Origin: Cupriavidus lacunae
GTDB taxonomy: Bacteria > Pseudomonadota > Gammaproteobacteria > Burkholderiales > Burkholderiaceae
Direction: 5' to 3'
Length of the DNA stretch: 64,000 nucleotides
NCBI RefSeq assembly: GCF_003353055.1
Contig: NZ_QKWJ01000029.1
Location: forward strand, 20,608 to 84,607
Below are positions 16,200 to 24,354 of this stretch, piece after piece. The stretch's first letter is position 1. Each line of letters opens with the position of its first letter. The notes beneath the pieces were generated by a model that saw only the letters and a list, made by a program, of their open reading frames with translations, ran no database searches and had not been told where the DNA came from. The position numbers and the translations under genes are program-made.

Positions 16200-17054
16200 C
16201 TACTGCTCGGATTGCACGCCAGCGACTATGCCAGTACGACGGAATTCCGATGGGCTGATCCCCAGATGCTGAACGAAGAAGCGCGTGAAGTGACTCTGCG
16301 CGCTGAAGCCCAACTGGTGAGAAACTTCGCCGATGCTGGTGTGACGCTCTGTCAGCAGTCGAGTAGCAATACTCACACGAACCCAGTCGAGGTACTGCTG
16401 GGGCGAGGTCCCCATGCAAGCCTTGAACTGATCGAACAGACGGCTTCGCGACATGCCCACTGCATTCGCTACGGTTTCTACGTTCGGGTTGTCCCATGCA
16501 TGGTTCCGAATGAACTCCGCCGCGCGTTTGATTCGATAGTCAAGCGGCTTTGAGGTGGCCAGGACTTCGGTCATGGAACGAAGCTTGGCATATCGTGCCG
16601 CGGTCGCTCTTACCAGTTGGGCCACGGCCTCCTCGCAGCTTGTGGTCGCATTGGTTTCACCGTGCGCGAGGCAGCCGCTGAGCGCCGTGAGTGCCGTCGC
16701 GATCTCGCCATCCACTCCGGCGGTGAGCTCCTGGAATTGCAGGCCGGTTGCCGCGTTCTCAATATCCAGGGTGGTTCCAAGCCAGCCGGGGTCGAGCAGC
16801 AGCGCCAGCAGCAGGGACCGTTCCGGGCCTTGATCCAGTTTGGCGTGTGTCGACCATGGATTGATCAGCAGTGCGCGGTCGTCAGACACCGTGACCGTAC
16901 TGTCGTCCACCTTGAAGAGAGCGTCCGAGCCGCCCAGCTTGAAAATCAGATGAAACTCGGCATGAGCATGTGCGACAAGCGCCCCTTCGATCAGATGAAG
17001 CGTGGCGCGTCCGAAACTGCCGTGAACGATGCGAATAAGCCGGTCCTTGGCCAT
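16200..17054 (-). CDS. AraC-family transcriptional regulator
   Basis: A 284-residue regulator with a cupin-like effector domain (about 1-150, with HAHAEFHLIFKL) and a C-terminal pair of helix-turn-helices (about 185-280, with NPNVETVANAVGMSRSRLFDQF and GEVSHQLGFSAQSHFTRFF). The start at 17054 follows AGGAG at eight bases; an ATG at 17093 lacks one. It converges on the formamidase gene and probably controls the 12.2-16.2 kb unit. A LacI-type palindrome at 17151-17164, about 100 bases upstream, suggests that its own expression is under a second regulator. Confidence 0.85.
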   Translation of the reverse strand: MAKDRLIRIVHGSFGRATLHLIEGALVAHAHAEFHLIFKLGGSDALFKVDDSTVTVSDDRALLINPWSTHAKLDQGPERSLLLALLLDPGWLGTTLDIENAATGLQFQELTAGVDGEIATALTALSGCLAHGETNATTSCEEAVAQLVRATAARYAKLRSMTEVLATSKPLDYRIKRAAEFIRNHAWDNPNVETVANAVGMSRSRLFDQFKACMGTSPQQYLDWVRVSIATRLLTERHTSIGEVSHQLGFSAQSHFTRFFVQHLGISPSEFRRTGIVAGVQSEQ

Positions 17055-17504
17055 TGGTGGGTCTCCTGAATCCTCGTTGGTGCGCCTTTGCATTGGGTAA
17101 CCGGATGCGCTCTGTATGTGGACTCACTCATAAGGCGGTTGCCTTTACATTGCAAACGTTTGCACAAGGGTGATGATACCTCCGGATTCGGTAGAGTGCT
17201 CTGGGGTAAGCACTAGTTGCAGGCACGTTTGTGAAGCCGTCGACACTGCGCCGACCAGCATCGGAAGCGCTGTCTCGGCGCGTTGGGGATCCGCTGCCAA
17301 CTTTCTGGCTACCAGGTGCCATATAGGGCACCCCGTGGCGGGTAGGCGAAGTTCCTGCGCTACGACTTCCGCCTCGCCTGCCGTGCCGCTCAGCCGGGCA
17401 ATGCTCGCGCTATGCCGTTGGTTCGTATTGGTCAAATTGCATGAGCCGAGCGTACGATGGCGAATCGAGCGAGCCAGGCTGACCGGATCGCGCGGGCCGG
17501 TGGC
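17055..17504. other. 450-base region without a clear gene
   Basis: This stretch lies between two minus-strand regulator genes. It contains the 17151-17164 palindrome. A 96-residue minus-strand frame (17145-17435) and a plus-strand frame exist, but neither has a good ribosome binding site or a recognisable motif. It may be a gene remnant or just promoter DNA. Confidence 0.4.
17151..17164. promoter_or_regulatory. LacI-type operator palindrome TGCAAACGTTTGCA
   Basis: A perfect 14-bp palindrome identical to the one at 56405-56418 and sharing its 12-bp core with 60488-60499. The sequence fits the general LacI/GalR half-site pattern with a central CG. It lies about 97 bases upstream of the AraC gene start. 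The LacI-family protein encoded at 61810-62844 is the natural candidate to bind it. Confidence 0.6.
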
Positions 17505-18179
17505 TTACCGGGCGCTTGCGCGCATGGCGCGTATCGCCGCCGGTGCGCCATGCAGGAACATGTCGACCTTCTGGCGGATAGCGGCTTCCATGTCGGTCGG
17601 CACCTTGAGCCCATAGACCCATTTGCGCATGCCGATATAGAAGATGGCCGCGTGCAGGCTCCAGATCATCTCGATCTCGGCCTCGGTCTCTGCCGCATTG
17701 CGCGGCGCTTCGATGCCGAATGCGTCCCTGACCTCGGCCATCACCGGCAGGAAGACCTTGCTGCGCAGCTTGCTGAGATACTTGTTGTTGATGCCCTCGT
17801 GGGTCAGGCCGGCAAAGATAAACAGCCGGATCCATTCTTCGCGGAGGATCACCGACGAGTAGTCGAGGTAAAAGGCATAGAGCCGCTCCGTCAGAGGCAT
17901 GGAGCGGTCAGTGATCTGCCGGTCCCAGTCAGGGCGCCATTGGAAGACCTCGTTGTACACGCGCTCGATGAGTGCTTCCTTGCTCTCGAAATAGCGATAG
18001 AGCAGGGGTTGCGTGACACCGATCTGCCGGGCCAGCTCCCGGGTACTGCCGCCAAAACCATTCCGGGTGAAGTGTTCGATCGCCTTGTCGACGATCTGTT
18101 GCTCGCGTTCTTCGGGCAGCAGCCGTCTGGTGCCCTTGACGGCGGCGTCCTCTTGTGCCGGTGCAGTGCCTGACTCCAT
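17505..18179 (-). CDS. TetR-family transcriptional regulator
   Basis: A 224-residue repressor. The N-terminal helix-turn-helix is clear (REQQIVDKAIEHFTRNGFGGSTRELARQIGVTQPLLYRYFESKEAL, residues about 25-70), with an all-helical ligand-binding C-terminus. It begins at the ATG at 18179 with GAGAGAGAA upstream. Its promoter holds TTATCGGGCGATTGGT (complement of 18224-18239), which resembles half of the palindrome in front of the VOC/FAD-monooxygenase/ActP operon. It may therefore repress both itself and that operon (inference). A hairpin separates it from the upstream symporter gene. Confidence 0.87.
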   Translation of the reverse strand: MESGTAPAQEDAAVKGTRRLLPEEREQQIVDKAIEHFTRNGFGGSTRELARQIGVTQPLLYRYFESKEALIERVYNEVFQWRPDWDRQITDRSMPLTERLYAFYLDYSSVILREEWIRLFIFAGLTHEGINNKYLSKLRSKVFLPVMAEVRDAFGIEAPRNAAETEAEIEMIWSLHAAIFYIGMRKWVYGLKVPTDMEAAIRQKVDMFLHGAPAAIRAMRASAR

Positions 18180-18246
18180 GACGTTCTCTCTCGCAGTTGC
18201 GATGCGGATAATGTCCGGATTCTACCAATCGCCCGATAAATGAGAA

Positions 18247-18280
18247 GACGGGCGCCTGCAGAGCGTCTGCGTCGCCCGTC
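18247..18280 (-). terminator. Hairpin after actP
   Basis: GACGGGCG (18247-18254) pairs with CGCCCGTC (18273-18280), and inside it GCAGA pairs with TCTGC around GCG, giving a long two-part stem. It starts about 20 bases after the actP stop on the minus strand. The T-run is missing, so termination strength is uncertain. Confidence 0.55.
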
Positions 18281-18299
18281 CCCGAAGGCGCCTGCAAGC

Positions 18300-19937
18300 C
18301 TAGCTGGCGGTCTTGTTGCCGATCCCCAGTTCGCAAGCCACGCGCTGGTTCTGATACGCCGCGCGCTCCCACGCACCCCGTGCCGAACGGTCCGTCACCG
18401 AGAACACATAAATCCCGGCAAAGGCCACCAGCATCGAAAACAGGGCCGGATACTCGTACGGATAGATCGCCGAGGAGTGTCCCAGCACCTGCACCCAGAC
18501 CGTGGGGCTCAGGATCGTGAGCACGACGGCCGTAACGAGCCCCATCGTGCCGCCAAGCACCGCGCCGCGCGTGGTCAGCCCGCGCCAGTAGATCGAGAGC
18601 AGCAGCACGGGGAAGTTGGAGCTGGCCGCGATCGAGAAGGTCAGGCTGACGATGAAGGCGATGGTCTGCTTCTCGAACAGGACGCCGAGCAGGATCGACA
18701 GCACGCCCAGCACCAGCGTAGTAATGCGCGAGACCCGCATCTCGTCCTTGTCGGAAGCCTTGCCCTGGCGAATCACCGTCGCATACAGGTCGTGCGAGAT
18801 GGCGGAAGAGCCCGCCAGGGTCAGCCCGGCGACGACGGCGAGGATGGTCGAGAATGCCACGGCACAGATAAAGCCGAGGAACACGTTGCCGCCAACCGCA
18901 TGTGCGAGGTGCACGGCAACCATGTTGACCCCGCCGATCACGGCGCCGGCGCCGTTGTGGTAGAGCGGATCCTGCGCCACCAGTGCGATCGTGCCGAATC
19001 CGATCACGATGATCATGGCGTAGCCTGCGCCGACGATGCCGGTGGCATAGAGCACGCTCTTGCGTGCGGCCTTGACATTACTGACGGTAAAGAAGCGCAT
19101 CAGGATGTGCGGCAGGCCAGCGGTGCCGAAGATCAGCGCCAGGCCCAGCGAAACGGCCGACACCGGATCGGAAACCAGGCCGCCGGGGCGCATGATCGCG
19201 TCGTGCTTGCCGTGCGCGGCGATGGCGTGCTCGAACAGGCTGTTCAGGCTGAAGCCGAAGTGGCTCATGACCATGAAGGCCATGAACGCACAACCGGCCA
19301 GCAGCATGACCGCCTTGATGATCTGGATCCACGTGGTAGCCAGCATGCCGCCAAAGAACACGTACACGACCATCAGCACGCCGACCAGGACCACGGCAGA
19401 TGTGTAGTTGAAGCCGAACAGGAGCTCCACCAGCTTGCCGGCGCCGACCATCTGCGAGACCAGGTACAGCAGCACGATCACGATCGAGCTCGATGCCGAA
19501 AAGCCCCGGATGGGACGTTGCCTGAGGCGGTATGACAGCACGTCGGCCAGGGTATAGCGACCCAGGTTGCGCAGCGGCTCGGCGATCAGGAACAGGATGA
19601 TCGGCCAGCTGGCCAGGAAGCCGATCGAGTAGATCAGGCCGTCGTAGCCACTGGTGAAGACCAGTGCCGAAATGCCGAGCAGCGACGCTGCGGACATGTA
19701 ATCGCCGGCTATCGCCCACCCATTCTGCAGGGCCGTGATCTTGCCGCCGGCGGCATAGTGGTCGGCCACGCTGTGGTTGCGCTTGGCTGCCCAGCGTGTC
19801 ACGACGAGCGTGGCGGCGACGAACACCACGAACATGGCGATGGCGATCAGGTTCAGGCCCTGGCCGACCAGCGGCGTGGCAGCCAGGGCGGGGGTGGCGG
19901 CCACAAGGGGGGCAACCCCGGTCAGTACGCGCTTCAT
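18300..19937 (-). CDS. actP: ActP-type cation/acetate (monocarboxylate) symporter
   Basis: A 545-residue sodium:solute symporter with about 13 membrane segments. Long stretches match E. coli ActP as I know it, such as AIAGDYMSAAS, FTSGYDGLIY, MVGAGKLVELLFG and FGTAGLPHILMRFFTVS. An N-terminal signal-like segment (MKRVLTG...ALA) is also shared. It imports acetate or another short acid with a cation. The start codon overlaps the stop of the DUF485 gene by four bases (ATGA), the usual yjcH-actP pairing. Here the pair is placed behind a monooxygenase operon, so the transported acid may be an aromatic or other pathway substrate instead of acetate. Confidence 0.87.
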   Translation of the reverse strand: MKRVLTGVAPLVAATPALAATPLVGQGLNLIAIAMFVVFVAATLVVTRWAAKRNHSVADHYAAGGKITALQNGWAIAGDYMSAASLLGISALVFTSGYDGLIYSIGFLASWPIILFLIAEPLRNLGRYTLADVLSYRLRQRPIRGFSASSSIVIVLLYLVSQMVGAGKLVELLFGFNYTSAVVLVGVLMVVYVFFGGMLATTWIQIIKAVMLLAGCAFMAFMVMSHFGFSLNSLFEHAIAAHGKHDAIMRPGGLVSDPVSAVSLGLALIFGTAGLPHILMRFFTVSNVKAARKSVLYATGIVGAGYAMIIVIGFGTIALVAQDPLYHNGAGAVIGGVNMVAVHLAHAVGGNVFLGFICAVAFSTILAVVAGLTLAGSSAISHDLYATVIRQGKASDKDEMRVSRITTLVLGVLSILLGVLFEKQTIAFIVSLTFSIAASSNFPVLLLSIYWRGLTTRGAVLGGTMGLVTAVVLTILSPTVWVQVLGHSSAIYPYEYPALFSMLVAFAGIYVFSVTDRSARGAWERAAYQNQRVACELGIGNKTAS

Positions 19938-20293
19938 GACTGCTCTCCCTTGCGGATCTCCGCGATCATCTTGTCGTAGACGGTGTTGCTGCGATGCACA
20001 TAGATGGCCACCAGCGCGAAGGTGAAGGCGAACATGCCGAACCCGATGGGTATGCCGATGCTCATTGGCTGCCCCGGTGTCAGGGGCAGGGCAAGCAGAT
20101 CCGGGCGGAAGGCCAGGGTGAGAATAAAGCCGAAGTAGACCAGCAGCATGGCGGCGGTGAGCCACCACGAGAAGCGGCGGCGCATGCGTTGCAGGCGCTC
20201 GAAGCCTGGCTGGCTGAGCATCGGGTGTGGAACCACTGGTGCGTCGATCTCGGCAAGGCCGAGGTTCGCTGGGCAGGGGGCGGCTTGGGGCAT
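19934..20293 (-). CDS. DUF485 membrane protein (YjcH-like)
   Basis: A 119-residue protein with two transmembrane segments (about 45-65 and 80-100) and the DUF485 pattern: RRRFSWWLTAAMLLVYFGFI and then FTFALVAIYVHRSN. Members are encoded directly before ActP-like symporters and probably assist them. It overlaps actP by four bases, and its own start lies 36 bases after the FAD monooxygenase stop, so the four genes from 22029 down to 18300 look like one operon. Confidence 0.85.
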   Translation of the reverse strand: MPQAAPCPANLGLAEIDAPVVPHPMLSQPGFERLQRMRRRFSWWLTAAMLLVYFGFILTLAFRPDLLALPLTPGQPMSIGIPIGFGMFAFTFALVAIYVHRSNTVYDKMIAEIRKGEQS

Positions 20294-20329
20294 GATGTTG
20301 TCTCCGTGTGGTTGTTTCCCGGGGGTGGG

Positions 20330-21553
20330 TCAGAACCGGCGAGACACTGCGGTCTCGCGCATGACCGCCTCGGGCGTGCGGTAGCGTTCGGCCATCTCGC
20401 GATCCTGCTCGCCTTTCAGCTGCGCCTGCATATAGGCGCCAAGATGACGTGCGTGCTCGACGATTGCCTGGCCTACCTGAACGCGTTCGGTGCTGTACGC
20501 TTCGAGCGCTGTTTCGACAGACTGATGTCCGGCAAGCGCCCGGGCAAGCGCGATGGCATCTCCGGCGGCTTTCGTCACGCCCATGCCGCAATGCGGGCGC
20601 GCGACAAAGGCGGCATCGCCGAGCAGCGCGATCCGGCCGAAGGCCATGCGCGGCACGGTCAGGTCGAAAATCGGCTGGAACAGCGGTTGGGCGGTTTTTG
20701 CGACGATCTCGGCGAACTGCGGCGCAAGCAGTTCCGTTGCGGCGGCTTCCATGTTGGCAAGCACGTCGGGACGGATCAGGGCGGGCGGGATGCCGTTGGC
20801 CCAATACTTGCCGGTGGCGTCGGTCAGCAGATCGGGGAGTTCGTCGTCCTCGCGCGTGGCGCGATACCAGACGAAGTTGTAGCGGCGGTGGCCGGGCTCG
20901 GTGCGATTGCCATCTCCCGCCACCGGATAGCCGAGGATCTGCTCGCGAGGGGGCAGGCAGAAGGCGAATTTGTCGAAGATCGCCGCGTGCGTGGCGGATG
21001 ACACCTGCGATTCATCAACCAGGCCGCGCCAGGCGATATAGCCGGCGTACTCCAGGCCGACCGAAGGCAGCAACCGTTCGCGCACGCCCGACCGGAAGCC
21101 GTCGGCGGCGATGACCAGATCGGCGCGGTGCGTCGAGCCGTCCTGGAGCGTGACGACCGCGTGGTCGGCATGCGAATCGACTGCAGTCACTGTGGCGCCG
21201 GTGCGATAGGTGCCGGTGAACGCCTTGCCCAGCACGTCATACATCTTTCCCCAGCCCGTCAGTGTTTGCGGCATCTCGCGATCGGATACTGCCGAGCCGT
21301 CGCGCGAAAGCGTAATCCGCGTATTGACGTGCACGCCAATGCTGTCGTCGACCACTACGCCGGCGGCGGCCATCGCGTCGAACAGTTCCGGGTGCGTGAC
21401 GATGCCGGCACCGCGACCGGTCAATGCTTCGGGCGTGCGCTCGAAGATCTCGACGTCCCAGCCATTGCGCCTGAGCATGCTGGCGGCAAATAGCCCGCCG
21501 AGCGAGCCGCCCACGATGATCGCCTTCGGTTGCTGATGCAGTACGGTTTTCAT
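20330..21553 (-). CDS. FAD-dependent aromatic monooxygenase (copy 1)
   Basis: A 407-residue flavoprotein hydroxylase. The Rossmann motif GGSLGGLFAA (about 15-24) binds FAD, and LGDAAFVARPH (about 308-318) is the second FAD/ribityl motif. A central YAGYIAWRG segment is typical of the 2,6-dihydroxypyridine-3-monooxygenase-like group. It should hydroxylate an aromatic or heteroaromatic ring using NAD(P)H and O2. It overlaps the VOC gene by four bases (ATGA), implying coupled translation. Two further paralogues are encoded at 25271 and 29619. The exact substrate is unknown. Confidence 0.85.
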   Translation of the reverse strand: MKTVLHQQPKAIIVGGSLGGLFAASMLRRNGWDVEIFERTPEALTGRGAGIVTHPELFDAMAAAGVVVDDSIGVHVNTRITLSRDGSAVSDREMPQTLTGWGKMYDVLGKAFTGTYRTGATVTAVDSHADHAVVTLQDGSTHRADLVIAADGFRSGVRERLLPSVGLEYAGYIAWRGLVDESQVSSATHAAIFDKFAFCLPPREQILGYPVAGDGNRTEPGHRRYNFVWYRATREDDELPDLLTDATGKYWANGIPPALIRPDVLANMEAAATELLAPQFAEIVAKTAQPLFQPIFDLTVPRMAFGRIALLGDAAFVARPHCGMGVTKAAGDAIALARALAGHQSVETALEAYSTERVQVGQAIVEHARHLGAYMQAQLKGEQDREMAERYRTPEAVMRETAVSRRF

Positions 21554-22029
21554 GCCATCACTCCGGTGCTTGCTTGCGCCCCGTTCGGCAGTTCCAGGCC
21601 TGCAACTTCGGTGGCGGGGTAGTTGAGTTCGATCGTGACGCCCGAGGGGTCCTCGATGAATACCTGGTGGAGGCCCAGGCTCGGGACGGTGCGGTCGCGC
21701 CAGGGGATGCCCTCGGCGCGCAGGGTTTCCCACATCTGCCGGACGCCGGTGGCCAGGAAAGCGATGTGGTCGAGCGTCCCGGTGCCGGACGCGGGCGGGG
21801 ACTTGTCGCCCAGGTAGGCGGACAGGCCCGCAGGGTTGCCGGGATCGACGCCGATGATGTGCACCGTTCCGTAGTCACGCTCGTCGTCGCCCATATAGAG
21901 CCAGGCGCCGGGAAAGTCGAACGGTGGCCGGTAACCGCGCCGCATGCCCATGATGCGTTCGTAGAACGCGCAGGACCGCTCCAGGTCGGTGGTGCGTATG
22001 GAAAAATGTGCAAGCTTGGTCAGTGCCAT
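21550..22029 (-). CDS. VOC-superfamily metalloprotein (extradiol dioxygenase/glyoxalase-like)
   Basis: A 159-residue protein with the vicinal-oxygen-chelate fold. His8, His88 (LDHIAF) and Glu134 (IELNYP) match the usual metal triad, so it is likely active. The family includes extradiol ring-cleaving dioxygenases and glyoxalases. In front of a ring hydroxylase, a ring-cleavage or isomerase role is plausible (inference). AAGGAGG precedes the ATG, and a 29-bp palindrome lies just upstream. It is the first gene of the VOC-monooxygenase-DUF485-ActP operon. Confidence 0.82.
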   Translation of the reverse strand: MALTKLAHFSIRTTDLERSCAFYERIMGMRRGYRPPFDFPGAWLYMGDDERDYGTVHIIGVDPGNPAGLSAYLGDKSPPASGTGTLDHIAFLATGVRQMWETLRAEGIPWRDRTVPSLGLHQVFIEDPSGVTIELNYPATEVAGLELPNGAQASTGVMA

Positions 22030-22044
22030 CGCTGCCTCCTTAAA

Positions 22045-22073
22045 TTATCGATCGATCAGTGATCGGTTGATAA
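22045..22073. promoter_or_regulatory. TetR-like 29-bp operator palindrome
   Basis: TTATCGATCGATCA (22045-22058) and TGATCGGTTGATAA (22060-22073) are inverted arms matching at 12 of 14 positions around one central base. It lies 16 bases upstream of the VOC start, overlapping the expected promoter. A related half-site occurs in the promoter of the TetR gene (complement of 18224-18239), which suggests common control. Confidence 0.6.
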
Positions 22074-22265
22074 ATAATAGGGCGGAAGCTTCGGCAGGCC
22101 AAGGGTGGTGAAGGGTGGTATTTACCCTGATCCAGCTTCTGGCGCCGGGCCCATGGAAAGTGACGCAGCGGATACAAGGGCGGCATGCATCGCTCCTGGC
22201 TGCACAAAGCAGCACGGAACGAGGAATGGCATCATCTGCCGGAACACAATCGTGTCGAATGGACC

Positions 22266-23231
22266 ATGTCGAACTTCAGCACTCCACGGCCACAGGCCAG
22301 CGCGGCTCCCGCGCTTTTTCGCGAGCATGAACTTTCCATCGGTCTGGTATTGCCGCTGCTCGGTGCCGGCCAGACGGTGGTGGACTATGCCGCGCAGCTC
22401 GACCTGGCCCAGCGCGCGGACGCGGCCGGCTTCCGGGCCCTGTGGGTACGTGACGTCCCGCTCAACAGTGCCGGCTATCCCGACCCTGTCGGCCATCTCG
22501 ACCCGTGGGTGTTGCTGGGCGGACTTGCCGTGCGCACACGGCACGCCGCACTGGTGAGTGGGGCGGTGGTCCTCACCCTGCGCCATCCCTTGCATATCGC
22601 CAAGGCGGCCATTTCCACGCATGAGCTTTCCGGAGGACGCTTCGTGCTGGGCATGGGCTCGGGCGACAGGCCTCCGGAATATGCCGCGTTCGGGCAGGAC
22701 GGCAACGCGCGCCGAGACCTGTTCCGCAACCATTGGGAAGTCGTGAGTGCAGCCGTAGGCGTTCCGTCGCGTGTCATCGCGGATCGGCAGCCCGACGACG
22801 GGACCGAGTTCTACATGCTGCCGCGCCAGCGGACCGCGGTGCCGTTGCTGGCCGTTGGCTCGGCCGGGCAGAGCGTCGACTGGATTGCGCGACACGCCAT
22901 CGGATGGATGACTTATCACCGGGATCCGGCAACCCAGCACGACCGGCACAGCATGTGGCGCGCAGCTTGCGATCGTGCGGCGCCGGGCAGCTTCCGCGCG
23001 TTTGGCGTGGCTGTGCGCCTGGAGCTGAGTGAGCGCGCATCGGAACCGCCCACGGCGCTGAACCTCGGATACAGGACTGGGGCGCAGCCTCTGGTGGCGA
23101 TCCTCGAAGAGATGCGCGCCGCCGGCGTCCATCACGTGGCCTTCAATATCACGGATTCGCAGCGGCCGGTGCCGGACGTGCTCGACGAACTCGCCGCCAC
23201 GGTTCTGCCCGCCTTTCACGCGCCCGCATGA
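22266..23231 (+). CDS. LLM-class (luciferase-like) oxidoreductase
   Basis: A 321-residue flavin-dependent protein of the luciferase-like monooxygenase class, closest in pattern to the small TIGR03571/BA3436-type oxidoreductases. The family features seen are ELSIGLVLPL, FRALWVRDVPL, LSGGRFVLGMGSGDRP (about 135-150) and LLAVGSAGQS (about 218-227). Such enzymes use FMNH2 or F420-like reduced flavins from a partner reductase. The ATG at 22266 has only a weak ribosome binding site. It is divergent from the VOC operon across the TetR-like palindrome and may share its control. Confidence 0.78.
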   Translation: MSNFSTPRPQASAAPALFREHELSIGLVLPLLGAGQTVVDYAAQLDLAQRADAAGFRALWVRDVPLNSAGYPDPVGHLDPWVLLGGLAVRTRHAALVSGAVVLTLRHPLHIAKAAISTHELSGGRFVLGMGSGDRPPEYAAFGQDGNARRDLFRNHWEVVSAAVGVPSRVIADRQPDDGTEFYMLPRQRTAVPLLAVGSAGQSVDWIARHAIGWMTYHRDPATQHDRHSMWRAACDRAAPGSFRAFGVAVRLELSERASEPPTALNLGYRTGAQPLVAILEEMRAAGVHHVAFNITDSQRPVPDVLDELAATVLPAFHAPA

Positions 23232-23272
23232 CGCCCATTTCAGGACACCGCAAGCGGGTTCGCGGGCATAAT

Positions 23273-23286
23273 GTGTCGTCCGACAC
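23273..23286. promoter_or_regulatory. Palindrome GTGTCGTCCGACAC before the LysR gene
   Basis: A perfect 14-bp palindrome about 90 bases upstream of the LysR start at 23378. Its place fits an autoregulatory site or the operator of another regulator; it does not follow the common LysR T-N11-A pattern closely. Confidence 0.35.
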
Positions 23287-23377
23287 GGACCTCCAACCGG
23301 AAGCAGGGGACACGTTCCTGAGCGCCGCATTCGCGCGGTCATGAGCACGATCCGGGGAACCAAGGGTTACGGCAAAG

Positions 23378-24292
23378 ATGGACAAGCTGCTTGCACTGAA
23401 GATGTTCGTGGAGACCGTGGATGCGAAGGGTTTCTCTGCCGCGGCGAGACGCCTGGACCTGGCCACATCGTCAGTCACGCGCGCGCTCGACGGCCTCGAG
23501 ACTTCGCTTGGGGCGGTCCTGCTGAATCGCTCGACACGGCTCATCACCGTCACGGAAGCCGGGGCAACCTACTATCAGCAGGCCCGCAAGATCCTGGATG
23601 CAGTGGAAGAGGCCGACGCGTTGATCGCGGATCGGGGCGAGGTGCCGGTCGGGCAACTACGGGTGTCATTGCCCGTGGCTTTCGGGCGCCGCTGCATTGC
23701 CCCCTATCTCGGCAACTGGCTCGCGAAGTATCCCCAACTCGAGGTCGAAGTCACGCTGACCGACGACATCGTCGACCTGATCGGCGAGCGCATCGACCTC
23801 TCCGTCCGGCTGGGCAGCCCCGCATCCTATGACAACGTCGTGGCGCGGGAGATCGGCCGCTTCCGCCGTCGTGTAGTCGCCAGTCCGGCGTATCTGGACA
23901 GCCAGGGTATCCCTGACGATCCGGTTGAACTGGTCAATCATCATTGCCTGCGATTCAGCTATGGCGCGCGGGACCAGATATGGACCTTTCGCCAGGGCGA
24001 CAACGAGACAACGGTTCCGGTCGGCGGTCGTTTCCGCAGCAACAACGCTGAGGTATTGCGTGATATCGCGCTGGCGGGCGGTGGCGTTGGCCTGTTGCCC
24101 GACTGGCTTGTCGATGACGATATCGACAGTGGCCGGCTGACTGCGTTGTTTGATGCGTGGTCGGTTAATCCTGATCAGGCAAGCTCCGCGATCTCTGCGC
24201 TGTACCTGCCGAACCAGCGCGGCTCACGGCGGATCGCGGCGTTCCTGGAATTCCTGGCCACGCTGCCGGGGCCGACACGGCGCCAGGGCTGA
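23378..24292 (+). CDS. LysR-family transcriptional regulator
   Basis: A 304-residue regulator with the N-terminal winged helix-turn-helix (residues about 1-60: LKMFVETVDAKGFSAAARRLDLATSSVTRALDGLE) and a two-lobed effector domain (about 90-295). The subgroup with DLSVRLG and FRFSYG-like sequences contains regulators of oxidoreductase genes. It follows the LLM gene on the same strand, with a palindrome between them, and converges with the DsbA gene. It probably controls one of the adjacent oxidoreductase genes. Confidence 0.87.
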   Translation: MDKLLALKMFVETVDAKGFSAAARRLDLATSSVTRALDGLETSLGAVLLNRSTRLITVTEAGATYYQQARKILDAVEEADALIADRGEVPVGQLRVSLPVAFGRRCIAPYLGNWLAKYPQLEVEVTLTDDIVDLIGERIDLSVRLGSPASYDNVVAREIGRFRRRVVASPAYLDSQGIPDDPVELVNHHCLRFSYGARDQIWTFRQGDNETTVPVGGRFRSNNAEVLRDIALAGGGVGLLPDWLVDDDIDSGRLTALFDAWSVNPDQASSAISALYLPNQRGSRRIAAFLEFLATLPGPTRRQG

Positions 24293-24301
24293 CCCGCTGG
24301 C

Positions 24302-24335
24302 GGCGGATGCGGGCGATGAACCACCCGCATCCGCC
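24302..24335. terminator. Bidirectional hairpin between LysR and DsbA-like genes
   Basis: GGCGGATGCGGG (24302-24313) pairs perfectly over 12 bp with CCCGCATCCGCC (24324-24335) around a ten-base loop. It sits between two convergent stop codons, as a shared terminator should, although no strong T-run follows on either side. Confidence 0.7.
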
Positions 24336-24354
24336 ACTGCCGACGTCTGCAACC

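Noticed and set aside
17145..17435. 96-residue minus-strand frame upstream of the AraC gene
   Set aside because: No ribosome binding site or recognisable motif, and its end overlaps the operator-like palindrome; it is probably not a gene.
18240..19535. 431-residue plus-strand frame opposite actP
   Set aside because: Antisense shadow with His/Asp/Gln-rich, low-complexity composition; the minus-strand ActP match is unambiguous.
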